A stretch of 64,000 nucleotides of DNA from Marichromatium gracile (GTDB lineage Bacteria > Pseudomonadota > Gammaproteobacteria > Chromatiales > Chromatiaceae). Position 1 is the first letter of the stretch. Each line of letters begins with the position of its first letter. A model generated the notes under the pieces. The model was not told the origin of the DNA. It searched no databases and saw only the letters and a list, made by a program, of their open reading frames with translations. The stretch spans positions 62,001 to 126,000 of the forward strand of contig NZ_SMDC01000003.1 in NCBI RefSeq assembly GCF_004343155.1, in the 5' to 3' direction. Below, piece after piece: positions 19,590-29,521 of this stretch. The position numbers and the translations under genes were made by a program.

Positions 19590-20119
19590 TCTGCGGTAGT
19601 GGGGGTCGAGTTCGCTCCAGGCGATACGGCCGTTGCGCCCGCTGGCCTTGACCCAGTCGAGGGCGTCGTCGGCGCGCTTGACGATCTCCTGAGGGGCGCG
19701 CGGTGGTGCGAACTGGGTCCGCGCCTGAAACTCGCCGACACACGGTGTCACCGATGCTGTCGATGACCCTGAGCCGGGGGGCGCCATCGAGCCCGATCGG
19801 GTCGCGGTGCAGGCGTTCGCGCAGTCGCGCCAGCCGCGCGCGGGCCTGCTCGGGGGAGATGCGGTGGAGGATCTGCGCGAACTCCTCGCCGCCGATCCGC
19901 GCCAGCACATCGCAGTCGCGGCTCGCGGCGCGGCTGATCCCGGCGAGCTGCGCGAGCATCCGGTCGTGGCCGCCGACGGGACGCAGGACGCTCGTCGGCG
20001 GCCGGATTGCCCGGCAGGGCGACGACCTGAGCGCGTGGGACGCGGGCGAGGTCGCGATCGATGGTGCGGCGGCCATCGTGGTGGATGAGGCCGGGGCCCT
20101 CGCTGGCGGTGTCGCTCAT
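19590..20119 (-). pseudogene. Decayed diguanylate cyclase (GGDEF domain) fragment
   Basis: Reading minus strand, one frame holds SRDCDVLARIGGEEFAQIL, with the catalytic-loop motif GGEEF encoded at 19879-19893, then LRVIDSIGDTV. The C-terminal part, KRADDALDWVKASGRNGR (about 19620-19675), is in a different frame, so a frameshift lies near 19740. Upstream, the usual DxDxFKxxND half is missing, and a possible start at 20119 is in a third frame. I infer a gene inactivated by deletion and frameshift. Limits are approximate. Confidence 0.72.
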
Positions 20120-20133
20120 CCGTGGGAGGGCGC

Positions 20134-20376
20134 TCAGCGACGGCCCTGGCCGATGCGCGGTGGTATCACCCGGGGCGGCGCGGCGGTGGCGCAGCCGCCA
20201 CCCTTGCCCTTGCCCGAGCAGCCGCCACAGCGACCGCGGTTGGCCCACAGGGTGCGGTAGAGATAGTAGAGCGCGGCGCCGAGCGCGATCAGCGGGATGA
20301 GGATGTCGGCCCAGCCGAGCGCATTGCCGGCGGCGACCACCGTCGCGGCGCTGCTGTCGGTTGCGGTCTCTTGCAT
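20134..20376 (-). CDS. FeoB-associated Cys-rich membrane protein
   Basis: An 80-residue protein with one membrane helix (ILIPLIALGAALYYLYRTLW, about residues 25-44) followed by a cysteine- and glycine-rich segment, RCGGCSGKGKGGGC. This is the architecture of the small FeoB-associated Cys-rich proteins encoded after feoB in many bacteria. It starts 55 bases after the feoB stop. The cysteines could bind metal or sense redox state; the precise role is unknown. The tail (PPRVIPPRIGQGRR) is basic. Confidence 0.78.
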   Translation of the reverse strand: MQETATDSSAATVVAAGNALGWADILIPLIALGAALYYLYRTLWANRGRCGGCSGKGKGGGCATAAPPRVIPPRIGQGRR

Positions 20377-20431
20377 GCGGTGCTCCGTGGTCTGTGAATG
20401 GGGGCGGCCGGGGCGCTGCCCCGGCCCCCGG

Positions 20432-22951
20432 TCAGCCGTGTTCGGGTGCGGTGGTCAGGGCGACGGGGCGTCTCCGGCCCGGCCCGGTGAACAACCCGAG
20501 CAGCAACAGCAGCGCGAGCGCGCCGAAGTAGGTCCAGCTCATCATCTCGATCCCCGAGGAGCCGGTGGCGACGCCGATGCTGTAGACCGCGCTGGCCACA
20601 CCCAGCCCGAGCAGTGTCGGGAAGACGATCGAGAACAGCATCCACTTGTAGGAGCCGGTCTGGACCTTGACCATCACCGTGGTGGCGAGACAGGGCGGGT
20701 AGAGCGCGAAGAACAGGATCACCGCCACCGCGGTGAGTGCGGTGGCGCCGCCGGCGCGGGTCTCCTCGCCCATGCGTTGCTCGAGCGTGGCGTTCTGGTC
20801 CTCGTCCTGCTGGAACAGCACCCCGAGGGTGGCGACGCTGCTCTCGCGCGCGGCGAAGGAGGAGAGCAGGGCGACGTTGATCTTCCAGTCGAAGCCGGCG
20901 AACCGGGTCACCGGCTCCATGCCGCGCCCGATGATGCCGAGGATCGAGCTGGTGATGCGCTCCTCGCGCATCTCGCGGCGCAGCGACTTGCGCGCCGAGC
21001 TGAGCTTGCGCAACTCGCGACTGGCCTGACGGGCGTCACGATCGCCCTTGGGCGGTGCGACCAGCGGGAAGTAGTCGGGGTTGCGGCGCTCGAAGCGCGC
21101 CTTGACCGCGCGTGAGCCCTCGGCCCCGGAGGCGTTGAGCTTGGCGCGCTTGTAGTCGTTGTAATAGTTGAGCAGCGGGGTGATGTGCTCGGCGGTGGCG
21201 ACCCAGTCATAGGCGTTGCCCGCCATCGCCTGCTCGAAGCTGCTCACCGCCGCGCGACCGCGCTCCTCGAAGTCGGCCATGCGGGCGTCGGAGAGTCCGG
21301 GCAGGTGCAGCAGGGTGAAGACCACCACCGCCACCGCGATGACGATGGTGCCGACCTTCTTGATGTAGAGCCAGGTGCGATCGATGGCGCGCCGCAGCAC
21401 GCCGCCGAGGGTCGGCAGGTGATAGGCCGGCAGCTCCATGACGAAGGGCGAGGTCTCCTCGCCGCGCAGCACGGTGCGGGTGAGCAGCTTGGCCACCAGC
21501 AGCGCGAAGATGATCGTCATGGTCGAGATGTAGAACATCATCAGCGCCTTGTGCTCGACGAAGAAGATCCCGAGCAGCAGGGTGTAGAGCGGCACCTTGG
21601 CCAGACAGTTCATGAAGGGCACGGTGAGGATGGTGGCCATCCGCGCGCGGTTGTCGGGGATGCCCTTGGTGGCCATCACCCCGGGTACCGCGCAGCCGCC
21701 GGCGAACACCCCGGCGAGGATGAAGGGCAGGGTACTCTGGCCGTGTAGCCCGAAGCGGTGCAACACCTTGTCGAGGATGAAGGCGATGCGCGCCATGTAG
21801 CCCGAGTCCTCGAGCACCGCGATCAGCGCGAAGAGGATGAGGAAGATCGGCACATAGTTGAGCAGGGTGTTGGCCGAGTCGACCAGCCACAGCCCGAGCG
21901 CGCGGGTGTAGGGATCGACCAGGAAGCCGGCATCGGGCAGCACCCCGGCGACCAGCTCGCGCATCCCGGCGAGCAGCGGCCAGGTGTAGTTGGTCAGCTC
22001 GTAGCCCCAGACGATCGCCACCTGATAGATCAGGAACACGGTGAGCACCAGGAAGGCCGGCGCGGCGATGCGGTTGAGTACCACGCGGTCGATGCGCTCG
22101 GTGAGGGTGGTGCGCGGACGGTCCTCGCGCCGTTCGACCACGCCCGCGAGCAGTTGTCCGACGGTCTGGTCGCGACAGGTCGCGAGGTGGTCGGCGACGT
22201 CGAGTCGCGCCTGGGTCTCGAAGTCGCCGCGCCGCCGCGCCGCCTCCTGGAGCAGGGCCTCGGCCTGTGGTGCGGGCAGGCGCTCGCGCAGCTGCCGCTG
22301 CGCCTGGGCGTCGTCCTCGAGCAGCTTGAGCGCGAGCCAGCGCGCGGGCACGGCGGCCAGCTCCGGGGTGATGGTCGCGTGCTCGACGAGTGCGCCGATC
22401 GCCGGCTCCAGCTCGCCGTAGTCGACCGCGGCGGCGGTCTTGCGGTGATCGCACGCGCGCGCGCGAATCGCCGCGCGCAGCGCCTCGCGCCCCTCGGAGC
22501 GGCGCCCGACGGTGGGGATCACCGGGACGTCGAGTCGGGCGGCGAGGCGCTGCGGGTCGATCTCCAGCCCGCGCCCGGCGGCGACGTCCATCATGTTCAG
22601 CGCCAGCACCAGCGGCAGCTCCATCTCCTGGAGCTGCAGGGTGAGGTGCAGCGAACGGCGCAGGTTGGAGCCGTCGACCACGTTGACGACGACGTCCGGG
22701 CGCTCCTGGATGAGAAAGTCGCGCGCCACCCGCTCCTCCAGCGAGAAGGAGGTCAGGCCGTAGGTGCCGGGCAGGTCGACGATGCGCACCCGGCCCTCGG
22801 TGTCGCCGTACTGGCCGTACTTCTTGTCGACCGTCACCCCGGGGTAGTTGGCGACGTGCTGGCGCGCCCCGGTGAGGGCGTTGAACAGGGTCGACTTGCC
22901 GGCGTTCTGCTGACCGGCGAGGGCGACCAGCAGGTCTCTGCGCTCAGTCAT
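20432..22951 (-). CDS. feoB: Ferrous iron transporter FeoB
   Basis: An 839-residue Fe(II) permease. The N-terminal G-domain shows G1 GQQNAGKSTLFNALTG and G3 DLPGTYGL, followed by the helical spacer. The membrane part contains the two Gate motifs, with VFAGGCAVPGVMATKG and CLAKVPLYTLL visible, and ends in a hydrophobic C-terminus. The length is typical of the longer gammaproteobacterial FeoB. It overlaps feoA by 8 bases and is read as one operon from the Fur-like promoter upstream of feoA. Confidence 0.96.
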   Translation of the reverse strand: MTERRDLLVALAGQQNAGKSTLFNALTGARQHVANYPGVTVDKKYGQYGDTEGRVRIVDLPGTYGLTSFSLEERVARDFLIQERPDVVVNVVDGSNLRRSLHLTLQLQEMELPLVLALNMMDVAAGRGLEIDPQRLAARLDVPVIPTVGRRSEGREALRAAIRARACDHRKTAAAVDYGELEPAIGALVEHATITPELAAVPARWLALKLLEDDAQAQRQLRERLPAPQAEALLQEAARRRGDFETQARLDVADHLATCRDQTVGQLLAGVVERREDRPRTTLTERIDRVVLNRIAAPAFLVLTVFLIYQVAIVWGYELTNYTWPLLAGMRELVAGVLPDAGFLVDPYTRALGLWLVDSANTLLNYVPIFLILFALIAVLEDSGYMARIAFILDKVLHRFGLHGQSTLPFILAGVFAGGCAVPGVMATKGIPDNRARMATILTVPFMNCLAKVPLYTLLLGIFFVEHKALMMFYISTMTIIFALLVAKLLTRTVLRGEETSPFVMELPAYHLPTLGGVLRRAIDRTWLYIKKVGTIVIAVAVVVFTLLHLPGLSDARMADFEERGRAAVSSFEQAMAGNAYDWVATAEHITPLLNYYNDYKRAKLNASGAEGSRAVKARFERRNPDYFPLVAPPKGDRDARQASRELRKLSSARKSLRREMREERITSSILGIIGRGMEPVTRFAGFDWKINVALLSSFAARESSVATLGVLFQQDEDQNATLEQRMGEETRAGGATALTAVAVILFFALYPPCLATTVMVKVQTGSYKWMLFSIVFPTLLGLGVASAVYSIGVATGSSGIEMMSWTYFGALALLLLLGLFTGPGRRRPVALTTAPEHG

Positions 22952-23198
22952 CGTCGCCGACCTCGATGGTGGCTGCCTCCTGACGGCGCAGGGTGACGTT
23001 GGTCGCCTCCAGCTTCAGTTCGATGGGGTCGTTCAGTGGCGCGCTGCGCACCAGCACCACCTCGACGTTCGGCATCAGTCCCAGGTCCATGAGGCGCTGG
23101 CGTACGGCGCCGCGCGCATGGTGACGACGGATGCGCGCGCGGTGACCGGGGCGCATGTCGTTGAGGGTGCGGTGGGGGCAGTTCGGTCGGTTCGGCAT
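22944..23198 (-). CDS. feoA: Ferrous iron transport protein FeoA
   Basis: An 84-residue SH3-like FeoA protein with VRQRLMDLGLMPNVEVVLVRSAPLND, the family core. FeoA is a cytoplasmic partner required for FeoB activity. The start at 23198 (MPNRPNCPHRTLNDM) gives a normal length; a start at the inner methionine is possible. The stop overlaps feoB. A sigma-70-type promoter and Fur-like box lie 40-80 bases upstream. Confidence 0.92.
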   Translation of the reverse strand: MPNRPNCPHRTLNDMRPGHRARIRRHHARGAVRQRLMDLGLMPNVEVVLVRSAPLNDPIELKLEATNVTLRRQEAATIEVGDDD

Positions 23199-23236
23199 GG
23201 CGGGGCCTTGAGCAGTACGAGCGGGCTGAGGGCGGA

Positions 23237-23265
23237 ATTCTAGACTTATTGATGCTTTGGCGCAA
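23237..23265 (-). promoter_or_regulatory. feoA promoter (-35/-10)
   Basis: On the minus strand TTGCGC (23260-23265) and TAGAAT (23237-23242) are separated by 17 bases, close to the sigma-70 consensus. Transcription would begin near 23230, about 30 bases before the feoA start. The -35 element overlaps the Fur-box-like sequence, which fits repression under iron-replete conditions. Confidence 0.7.
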
Positions 23266-23280
23266 ATGATAAAGATTAGC
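23262..23280. promoter_or_regulatory. Fur-box-like operator
   Basis: The 19-base sequence GCAAATGATAAAGATTAGC matches the classical Fur consensus at 14 of 19 positions. It overlaps the -35 of the feoA promoter and lies just upstream of a plausible plus-strand promoter (TTGCGT at 23283-23288, TAAGGT at 23307-23312, 18-base spacer) that would serve the exported protein at 23381. One site could therefore control both directions. This is a motif match, not proof of binding. Confidence 0.65.
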
Positions 23281-23380
23281 GTTTGCGTGATTGTGCCCTC
23301 TTGGGGTAAGGTCTCTCGCGCCCCGAATCGACCGGGATGCCGATCCCGGCGACGACGAAAATCGCAATCTGGAGAGTTCG

Positions 23381-23698
23381 ATGCGCAAGATCCTGCCGCC
23401 ACTGACGCTGCTCGCAGCCACCCTGGCCGCCACCCCGGCCCTGGCCCACACGCCGCTGTGCTCCTGCTACGACAACGGTGACGGCACCGTCTTCTGCGAG
23501 GGCGGCTTCTCCGACGGCTCCTCGGCCTCCGGCGTGGCGATCCGCGTGCTCGATGCCAGCGGCAGCGCCGTCATCGAGGGCGCGATGACCGAGGACAGCG
23601 AGTTCGAGTTCGACAAGCCCGATGGCGAGTACAAGGTGGTGTTCGACGCCGGTCCCGGTCACGAGATCGAGATCGACGGCGAGGACATCGTCGAGTAA
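23381..23698 (+). CDS. Small exported protein of unknown function, mature N-terminal His predicted
   Basis: A 105-residue protein with a clear signal peptide (RKILPPLTLLAATLAATPALA); cleavage after ALA would leave a mature protein beginning HTPLCSCYDNG. Three cysteines lie within the first 20 mature residues (CSC and the C of VFCEGG). The remainder is acidic and reads like a small carboxypeptidase-regulatory-type beta-sandwich. The start has GGAGAG 4 bases upstream. I do not recognise a named family. It is divergent from feoA across a Fur-like site and 56 bases upstream of a DUF4198 gene, which suggests a periplasmic metal-related role (inference). Confidence 0.8.
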   Translation: MRKILPPLTLLAATLAATPALAHTPLCSCYDNGDGTVFCEGGFSDGSSASGVAIRVLDASGSAVIEGAMTEDSEFEFDKPDGEYKVVFDAGPGHEIEIDGEDIVE

Positions 23699-23754
23699 GG
23701 GCCAGCCGCGCTGGCCGCAATACCCCGCTTTCTGACACCGGAACCCTAGCCACG

Positions 23755-24819
23755 ATGATGAAGACCCCTCTCGCACTCCTCGCCTCGGCCGCCGCGCTCG
23801 GTCTCGGCACCGGCGCCGCCCAGGCGCACTTCCAGCTGCTCTACACCCCCGAGACCATGCTCGAGTCGCCGGCCGAGGTCGATCTCAAGCTGGTGTTCGG
23901 GCACCCGATGGAGAACGGCCACGCCATGGACATGGGCGAGCCGCTCGATTTCTTCGTCCAGTTCAAGGACCAGCGCATCGACCTCAAGGACGCGCTGCAG
24001 CCGATCACCTGGCAGGGCGCCCACAACCAGGCCAAGGCCTATCAGGCGACCTACAAGGTCCGGCGCAACGGTGACTATGTGTTCGCGCTGGTACCCGCGC
24101 CCTATTACGAGGGTAGCGAGGACATCTATATCCAGCAGATCACCAAGTCCTATCTGAACAAGGGCGCGATGCCCACCAACTGGAGCGAGCCGCTCGGCCT
24201 GCCCACCGAGATCGTGCCGCTGAACAAGCCCTATCAGGTGTTCGCCGGCGGCACCTTCACCGGTCAGCTGCTCGCCGAGGGCCAGCCGGTGGCCGGCGCC
24301 GAGTGCGAGATCGAGTACATCAACACCGAGATCGACATGACCGCCAACGCCTTCGGCGAGGACACCCTGGGCACGGTGCCGGCGACCGCGATCGTCGCCA
24401 TCACCGATAGCGACGGGCGCTTCACCTTCGGCATCCCGACGCCCGGGGTGTGGGGCTTCGCCTGTCTCGGCAGTGGCCCGGAGAAGGCGCACGAGGGCAA
24501 GGAGCTGTCGCAGGATGCGGTGATCTGGGTCGAGGCGCGTCCCCTGGAGGTCGGTGCGCCGGTCGTCGAGGCGGGGGTGAGCGAGCAGGCCGAGGCGGGT
24601 GACGCCGAGACCTTCGATCGCGAACTGAGCCTCGAGCAGCGGCGTGATGTGCAGGCCGCGCTGCGCGGGCTCGGGGTCTACGGCGGTGGTGTCGACGGTC
24701 GCTTCGGGCCGCAGACGCGCGAGGCGCTGAAGGTCTTCCAGCGGGTGCGCGAGCTGCCCGTCAATGGTCTGGTCGATGCCGAGGTGCTCGATGTGCTGAG
24801 CCGACTCGGCGCCAACTGA
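23755..24819 (+). CDS. DUF4198-type periplasmic protein with C-terminal peptidoglycan-binding domain
   Basis: A 354-residue exported protein. The signal peptide ends in GAAQA, giving a mature start of HFQLLYTPE. Residues to about 265 match the DUF4198 family (often linked to nickel or cobalt uptake), with the His/Met-rich stretch FGHPMENGHAMDMGE. A linker rich in Ala, Glu and Val leads to a PG_binding_1 domain (about residues 295-352: QRRDVQAALRGLGVYGGGVD, FGPQTREALKVFQ). The fusion could tether a metal-binding domain to the cell wall. It is probably co-transcribed with the preceding gene and ends at a strong terminator. Confidence 0.82.
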   Translation: MMKTPLALLASAAALGLGTGAAQAHFQLLYTPETMLESPAEVDLKLVFGHPMENGHAMDMGEPLDFFVQFKDQRIDLKDALQPITWQGAHNQAKAYQATYKVRRNGDYVFALVPAPYYEGSEDIYIQQITKSYLNKGAMPTNWSEPLGLPTEIVPLNKPYQVFAGGTFTGQLLAEGQPVAGAECEIEYINTEIDMTANAFGEDTLGTVPATAIVAITDSDGRFTFGIPTPGVWGFACLGSGPEKAHEGKELSQDAVIWVEARPLEVGAPVVEAGVSEQAEAGDAETFDRELSLEQRRDVQAALRGLGVYGGGVDGRFGPQTREALKVFQRVRELPVNGLVDAEVLDVLSRLGAN

Positions 24820-24862
24820 GTCGTTTCGCCGGACGCGCGGGAGCGGGTTCGGCGGGCATCTC

Positions 24863-24907
24863 CATCGCCCCGGTTCGGCCTCGTGCCGGGCCGGGGCGAT
24901 GTCTTTT
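24863..24907 (+). terminator. Rho-independent terminator after the DUF4198 gene
   Basis: An 11-base perfect stem (CATCGCCCCGG at 24863-24873 with CCGGGGCGATG at 24891-24901) is followed by TCTTTT. A smaller GC stem is nested in the loop. It is oriented to end the plus-strand transcript of the two exported proteins. The rest of the 249-base gap to rho shows no gene and no clear terminator for rho. Confidence 0.85.
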
Positions 24908-25068
24908 CGGGATCCGTGCCCTGACGACCGTCCGTGCGGCATGTCCGGTGACGGGGCGGGGGGAGAGACGGGGGCGGTGCGGGGTGTTGCGGACGTGCGG
25001 CGATGGCGGGGCCGATGGCGCGACGGTGACGCCGCGCGCCTGGCGTGTTCGGGGCGAGCTGCGGTCGT

Positions 25069-26328
<1,260 letters not shown>

Positions 26329-26430
26329 GGTTATCGTTAAAGACAGAGGTCGTGGCTGGTGGGCAGCGCCCCGCGAGAAGGATCGGTGTCGCGAGAGGAT
26401 GCGGCTGCAGGACAGCAGCCCACCGGAGAG

Positions 26431-26452
26431 GGGGCGTCCGGGCGGACGCCCC
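26431..26452. other. GC hairpin in the trxA-rho interval
   Basis: A perfect 10-base inverted repeat (GGGGCGTCCG and CGGACGCCCC) with a 2-base spacer lies between trxA and rho. No T-run follows it on the minus strand, so it is not a typical intrinsic terminator. It may be a structure in the rho leader or a processing site. Confidence 0.5.
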
Positions 26453-26521
26453 GTGGAAATTAGAAAGTCGATCGCCTCGAACGCGCGGGTGCCTCGCCGC
26501 GCGCTGGTTGGTTGCCGGGTG

Positions 26522-26848
26522 TCAGAGGTTGCTGTCGATGAAAGCGGTCAGCTGCGACTTGGAGACGGCGCCCACCTTGGTCGCCTCGACCTCGCCATCC
26601 TTGAACAGCATCAGCGTGGGGATGCCGCGGATGCCGTAACGGGGAGGGGTGTTGGGGTTGTCGTCGATGTTGAGCTTGGCGACCTTGAGGTCCTTGCCGT
26701 ACTCGCTTGCGATCTCATCGAGGACCGGGGCAATCATCTTGCACGGACCGCACCAGTCGGCCCAGTAGTCTACGAGCACCGGCTTGGAGGATTTCAGCAC
26801 CTCTTCCTCGAAGGTGTCATCGGTCACGTGGACGATGCTGTCGCTCAC
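26522..26848 (-). CDS. trxA: Thioredoxin 1
   Basis: A 108-residue cytoplasmic thioredoxin with active site WCGPCK and the cis-proline region [11 protein letters not shown]. It reduces ribonucleotide reductase, PAPS reductase and protein disulfides. It precedes rho on the same strand and is divergent from rhlB, the same arrangement as in E. coli. Confidence 0.97.
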   Translation of the reverse strand: MSDSIVHVTDDTFEEEVLKSSKPVLVDYWADWCGPCKMIAPVLDEIASEYGKDLKVAKLNIDDNPNTPPRYGIRGIPTLMLFKDGEVEATKVGAVSKSQLTAFIDSNL

Positions 26849-27049
26849 TGGAGTCGTCTCCCGTTGAATTCGTGTGGTGAAGGGCGTGAGAACTCGCCGT
26901 TGAGGCGTCGCGCGGGTCGGCTGTGGAGCGGGCGGGCGAATTGGCGTTGATATGGGCCCTTGGGTAAGATGCTATTTGATCCAAAGCGAAGAGAATTTGC
27001 AAGCCTTGCCCGTCCGCGAGGTCTGTAGCTCAGGGATACCCGAAACGTC

Positions 27050-28651
27050 ATGACAGACACACACCTCTCCCAGACGCGCCTCGACTCGCTGGCGCTTGAT
27101 CCGCGGATCCTCGCGGGTCTCGCCGAGACCGGTTTCACCCACTGTACACCGATCCAGGCCGAGACCCTGCCGATCGCCCTGGAGGGGCATGACATCGCCG
27201 GTCAGGCACAGACCGGCACCGGCAAGACCGCAGCCTTCCTGCTCGCGACCATGCAGCGGCTGCTCGGCCACCCCGCCGAGCCGCGCGATGCCGCCGACAC
27301 CATCTGTCGACCGCGGGCGCTGATCCTCGCCCCGACCCGCGAGCTGGCGGTGCAGATCCACAAGGACGCGCTCGCCCTCGGCGCCCACACCGGGTTGCGT
27401 CTGGGGCTGGCCTATGGCGGCACCGGCTATCAGAAACAGCGCGATGAGCTGGCCGCAGGTGTCGACATCCTCATCGGCACCCCGGGACGGCTGATCGACT
27501 ACTTCAAGCAGCGGGTGTTCGACCTGCGCGGCATCGAGGTGGTGGTGCTCGACGAGGCCGATCGCATGTTCGACCTCGGTTTCATCAAGGACATCCGCTT
27601 CCTGCTGCGGCGGATGCCGCCGCCCGAGTCGCGTCAGGGGCTGCTGTTCTCGGCCACGCTCTCCTACCGGGTCACCGAGCTCGCCTACGAGCACATGAAC
27701 CAGCCGCGCCTGATCAAGATCGAGACCGAGCAGGTCACCGCCGATCGGGTGCGCCAGTGCTGCTACATGACCGCCAACGAGGAGAAGATCCCGCTGCTGG
27801 TCGGGTTGGCGCGCGGCTGGCTCGAGGGCGATGCGCGGATCATGGTCTTCGTCAACACCAAGCGCGAGGCCGATCGCGTCTGGGGTTATCTGCAGGGCAA
27901 CGGCATCAACACCGCCGTGCTCTCCGGCGACGTGCCGCAGAAACAGCGGTTGCGCCTGCTGCGCGAGTTCACCGAGGGTTCGCTGCCGGTGCTGGTCGGT
28001 ACCGACGTGGCCGCGCGCGGGCTGCACATCCCCGACGTCACCCACGTGGTCAACTTCGACCTGCCCGAGGACCCGGAGGACTATGTCCATCGCGTCGGGC
28101 GCACCGCGCGCGCCGGCGCCGCGGGCGATGCCGTGGGCTTCGTCTGCGAGACCTATGCCTTCTGTCTGCCCGACATCGAGGCCTATATCGACGCCAAGAT
28201 CACCGTCGAGCCGGTCGATCCGGGCCTGCTCGCCGAGGTCGATCCCGGCAGCCGCTTGCGTCCCGAGCGTGCGCGTCGCGATGGGCATCGTTCCGGCGAG
28301 CGTGGTGAGCGCGGCCATGGCGAACGCGATGGGCGCAGACGCAGCGCGCGACCGAGATCGGCCGAGCCGGTCGCGGAGAGCGAAGGCTCGACCCGTGACG
28401 CCTCGACCGAGTCGTCCGCGCAGCCGCCGCGCCCGCGCCGGCGGCGTTCGACCAAGGTCTCGGACGCCCCGGCCTCCTGTGCCCTCACCGATCCCGCCAC
28501 CGATCCCGCCCCCCAGCCCCCCACCGAGACCGATGCCAGCCAGGCCGAGGCCCCGCGCAAGAGGCGTCGGCGGCGTCGGCGCAAGCCCTCAACCAGTCAG
28601 GAGACAGGCGTTCAGTCGCCCAAGCCCGAGGAGATCGAGCCGGTCGACTGA
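27050..28651 (+). CDS. rhlB: ATP-dependent RNA helicase RhlB
   Basis: A 533-residue DEAD-box helicase. The Q motif (CTPIQ), motif I AQTGTGKT, motif [12 protein letters not shown], motif III SAT and motif [12 protein letters not shown] are all present. RhlB is the helicase of the RNA degradosome. The start [16 protein letters not shown] and its position divergent from trxA-rho support RhlB over other DEAD-box types. After about residue 400 comes a long, basic, low-complexity tail ending in an Arg/Lys-rich patch, over 100 residues longer than E. coli RhlB. The last 40 bases overlap the 3' end of the convergent HAD gene. Confidence 0.93.
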   Translation: MTDTHLSQTRLDSLALDPRILAGLAETGFTHCTPIQAETLPIALEGHDIAGQAQTGTGKTAAFLLATMQRLLGHPAEPRDAADTICRPRALILAPTRELAVQIHKDALALGAHTGLRLGLAYGGTGYQKQRDELAAGVDILIGTPGRLIDYFKQRVFDLRGIEVVVLDEADRMFDLGFIKDIRFLLRRMPPPESRQGLLFSATLSYRVTELAYEHMNQPRLIKIETEQVTADRVRQCCYMTANEEKIPLLVGLARGWLEGDARIMVFVNTKREADRVWGYLQGNGINTAVLSGDVPQKQRLRLLREFTEGSLPVLVGTDVAARGLHIPDVTHVVNFDLPEDPEDYVHRVGRTARAGAAGDAVGFVCETYAFCLPDIEAYIDAKITVEPVDPGLLAEVDPGSRLRPERARRDGHRSGERGERGHGERDGRRRSARPRSAEPVAESEGSTRDASTESSAQPPRPRRRRSTKVSDAPASCALTDPATDPAPQPPTETDASQAEAPRKRRRRRRRKPSTSQETGVQSPKPEEIEPVD

Positions 28652-29331
28652 GCCGCGTCCAGTCCGGGGATCAGCTGTCCGAAGTCGGTGATGGTGGCGA
28701 AGCCCTCGACGCGGCGCGGCGCGGCGCGTGAATCGGGCGCGCCGACGGCGAGCAGCCAGCCGAAGCCGTAGTCGTGGGCCGCGCGCAGCACCTGCGGGTT
28801 GTCGTCGACGAACAGGGTGCGCGTCGGGTCGAAGGGCTCGATGGTCTGCACCCGCGACCAGAATCCCGGTGTCTCCTTGACCGCGCCGAGGTCATGGGCG
28901 CAGATGATGTGCTCGAAATGACCGGCGAGACGGGTGCGTTCGAGCTTGAGCGCGAGCGCGCGCTGGTGGGCGTTGGTCACCAGCACCCGGCGTCTGCCGC
29001 GCGCGCCGAGCAGCTCGAGGAACTCGACCACCCGCGGGTGGACCGCGATCAGGTGCTCGACCTCGCGCTTGAGCAGGGCGACGTCGAAGCCGAGCTCGCG
29101 GCTCCAGTGATCGAGACAGTACCACTCGATAGTGCCGGCGAGATCGTGATAGCGGGCGTGCAGCTCGGCCCTGGCCGTCGCCACCGGGATGCCGCGCGCC
29201 TCGGCGTAGCGCCGGGGCATGTGTTCGAGCCAGAAGTGGTTGTCGAAGTGCAGGTCCAACAGGGTGCCGTCCATGTCGAGGAAGACGGTGTCGATCCGCG
29301 TCCAGTCGATGTCGATGGGCTCTGGGGTCAT
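28612..29331 (-). CDS. yrfG: HAD-type nucleotidase (GMP/IMP nucleotidase YrfG family)
   Basis: A 239-residue HAD phosphatase with motif [16 protein letters not shown], motif II VLVTNAH, and motif III/IV ending [13 protein letters not shown]. It matches the YrfG/YjjG-like pyrophosphatase-nucleotidase group, which in E. coli hydrolyses GMP and IMP. It is divergent from nudE, the E. coli arrangement, and its C-terminal codons overlap the end of rhlB by 40 bases. Confidence 0.87.
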   Translation of the reverse strand: MTPEPIDIDWTRIDTVFLDMDGTLLDLHFDNHFWLEHMPRRYAEARGIPVATARAELHARYHDLAGTIEWYCLDHWSRELGFDVALLKREVEHLIAVHPRVVEFLELLGARGRRRVLVTNAHQRALALKLERTRLAGHFEHIICAHDLGAVKETPGFWSRVQTIEPFDPTRTLFVDDNPQVLRAAHDYGFGWLLAVGAPDSRAAPRRVEGFATITDFGQLIPGLDAAQSTGSISSGLGD

Positions 29332-29521
29332 GTGCTGCGCCGGAGGTTGGTTGCGAGTGGGTGACCGCTGCCTTGGGTCGGGGCCGGTGGGGCAGAGGAT
29401 GCCCGATGCCCGGGCGCGACGCCAACCCGCCGCGCCCCGGCGGCCTTCGGTTATGGTGGTTTCGAGCCGCGTGCCCGGTGTCGGGCCGCCGCGGCGCTCT
29501 CATCCCTGCAAGGAGTCCCTG

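Noticed and set aside
19468-20076. A 491-residue AraC fusion reading through from 20076
   Set aside because: The upstream 200 residues belong to the decayed GGDEF frame and then to out-of-frame sequence; AraC similarity starts at MSLQDHDERVRF.
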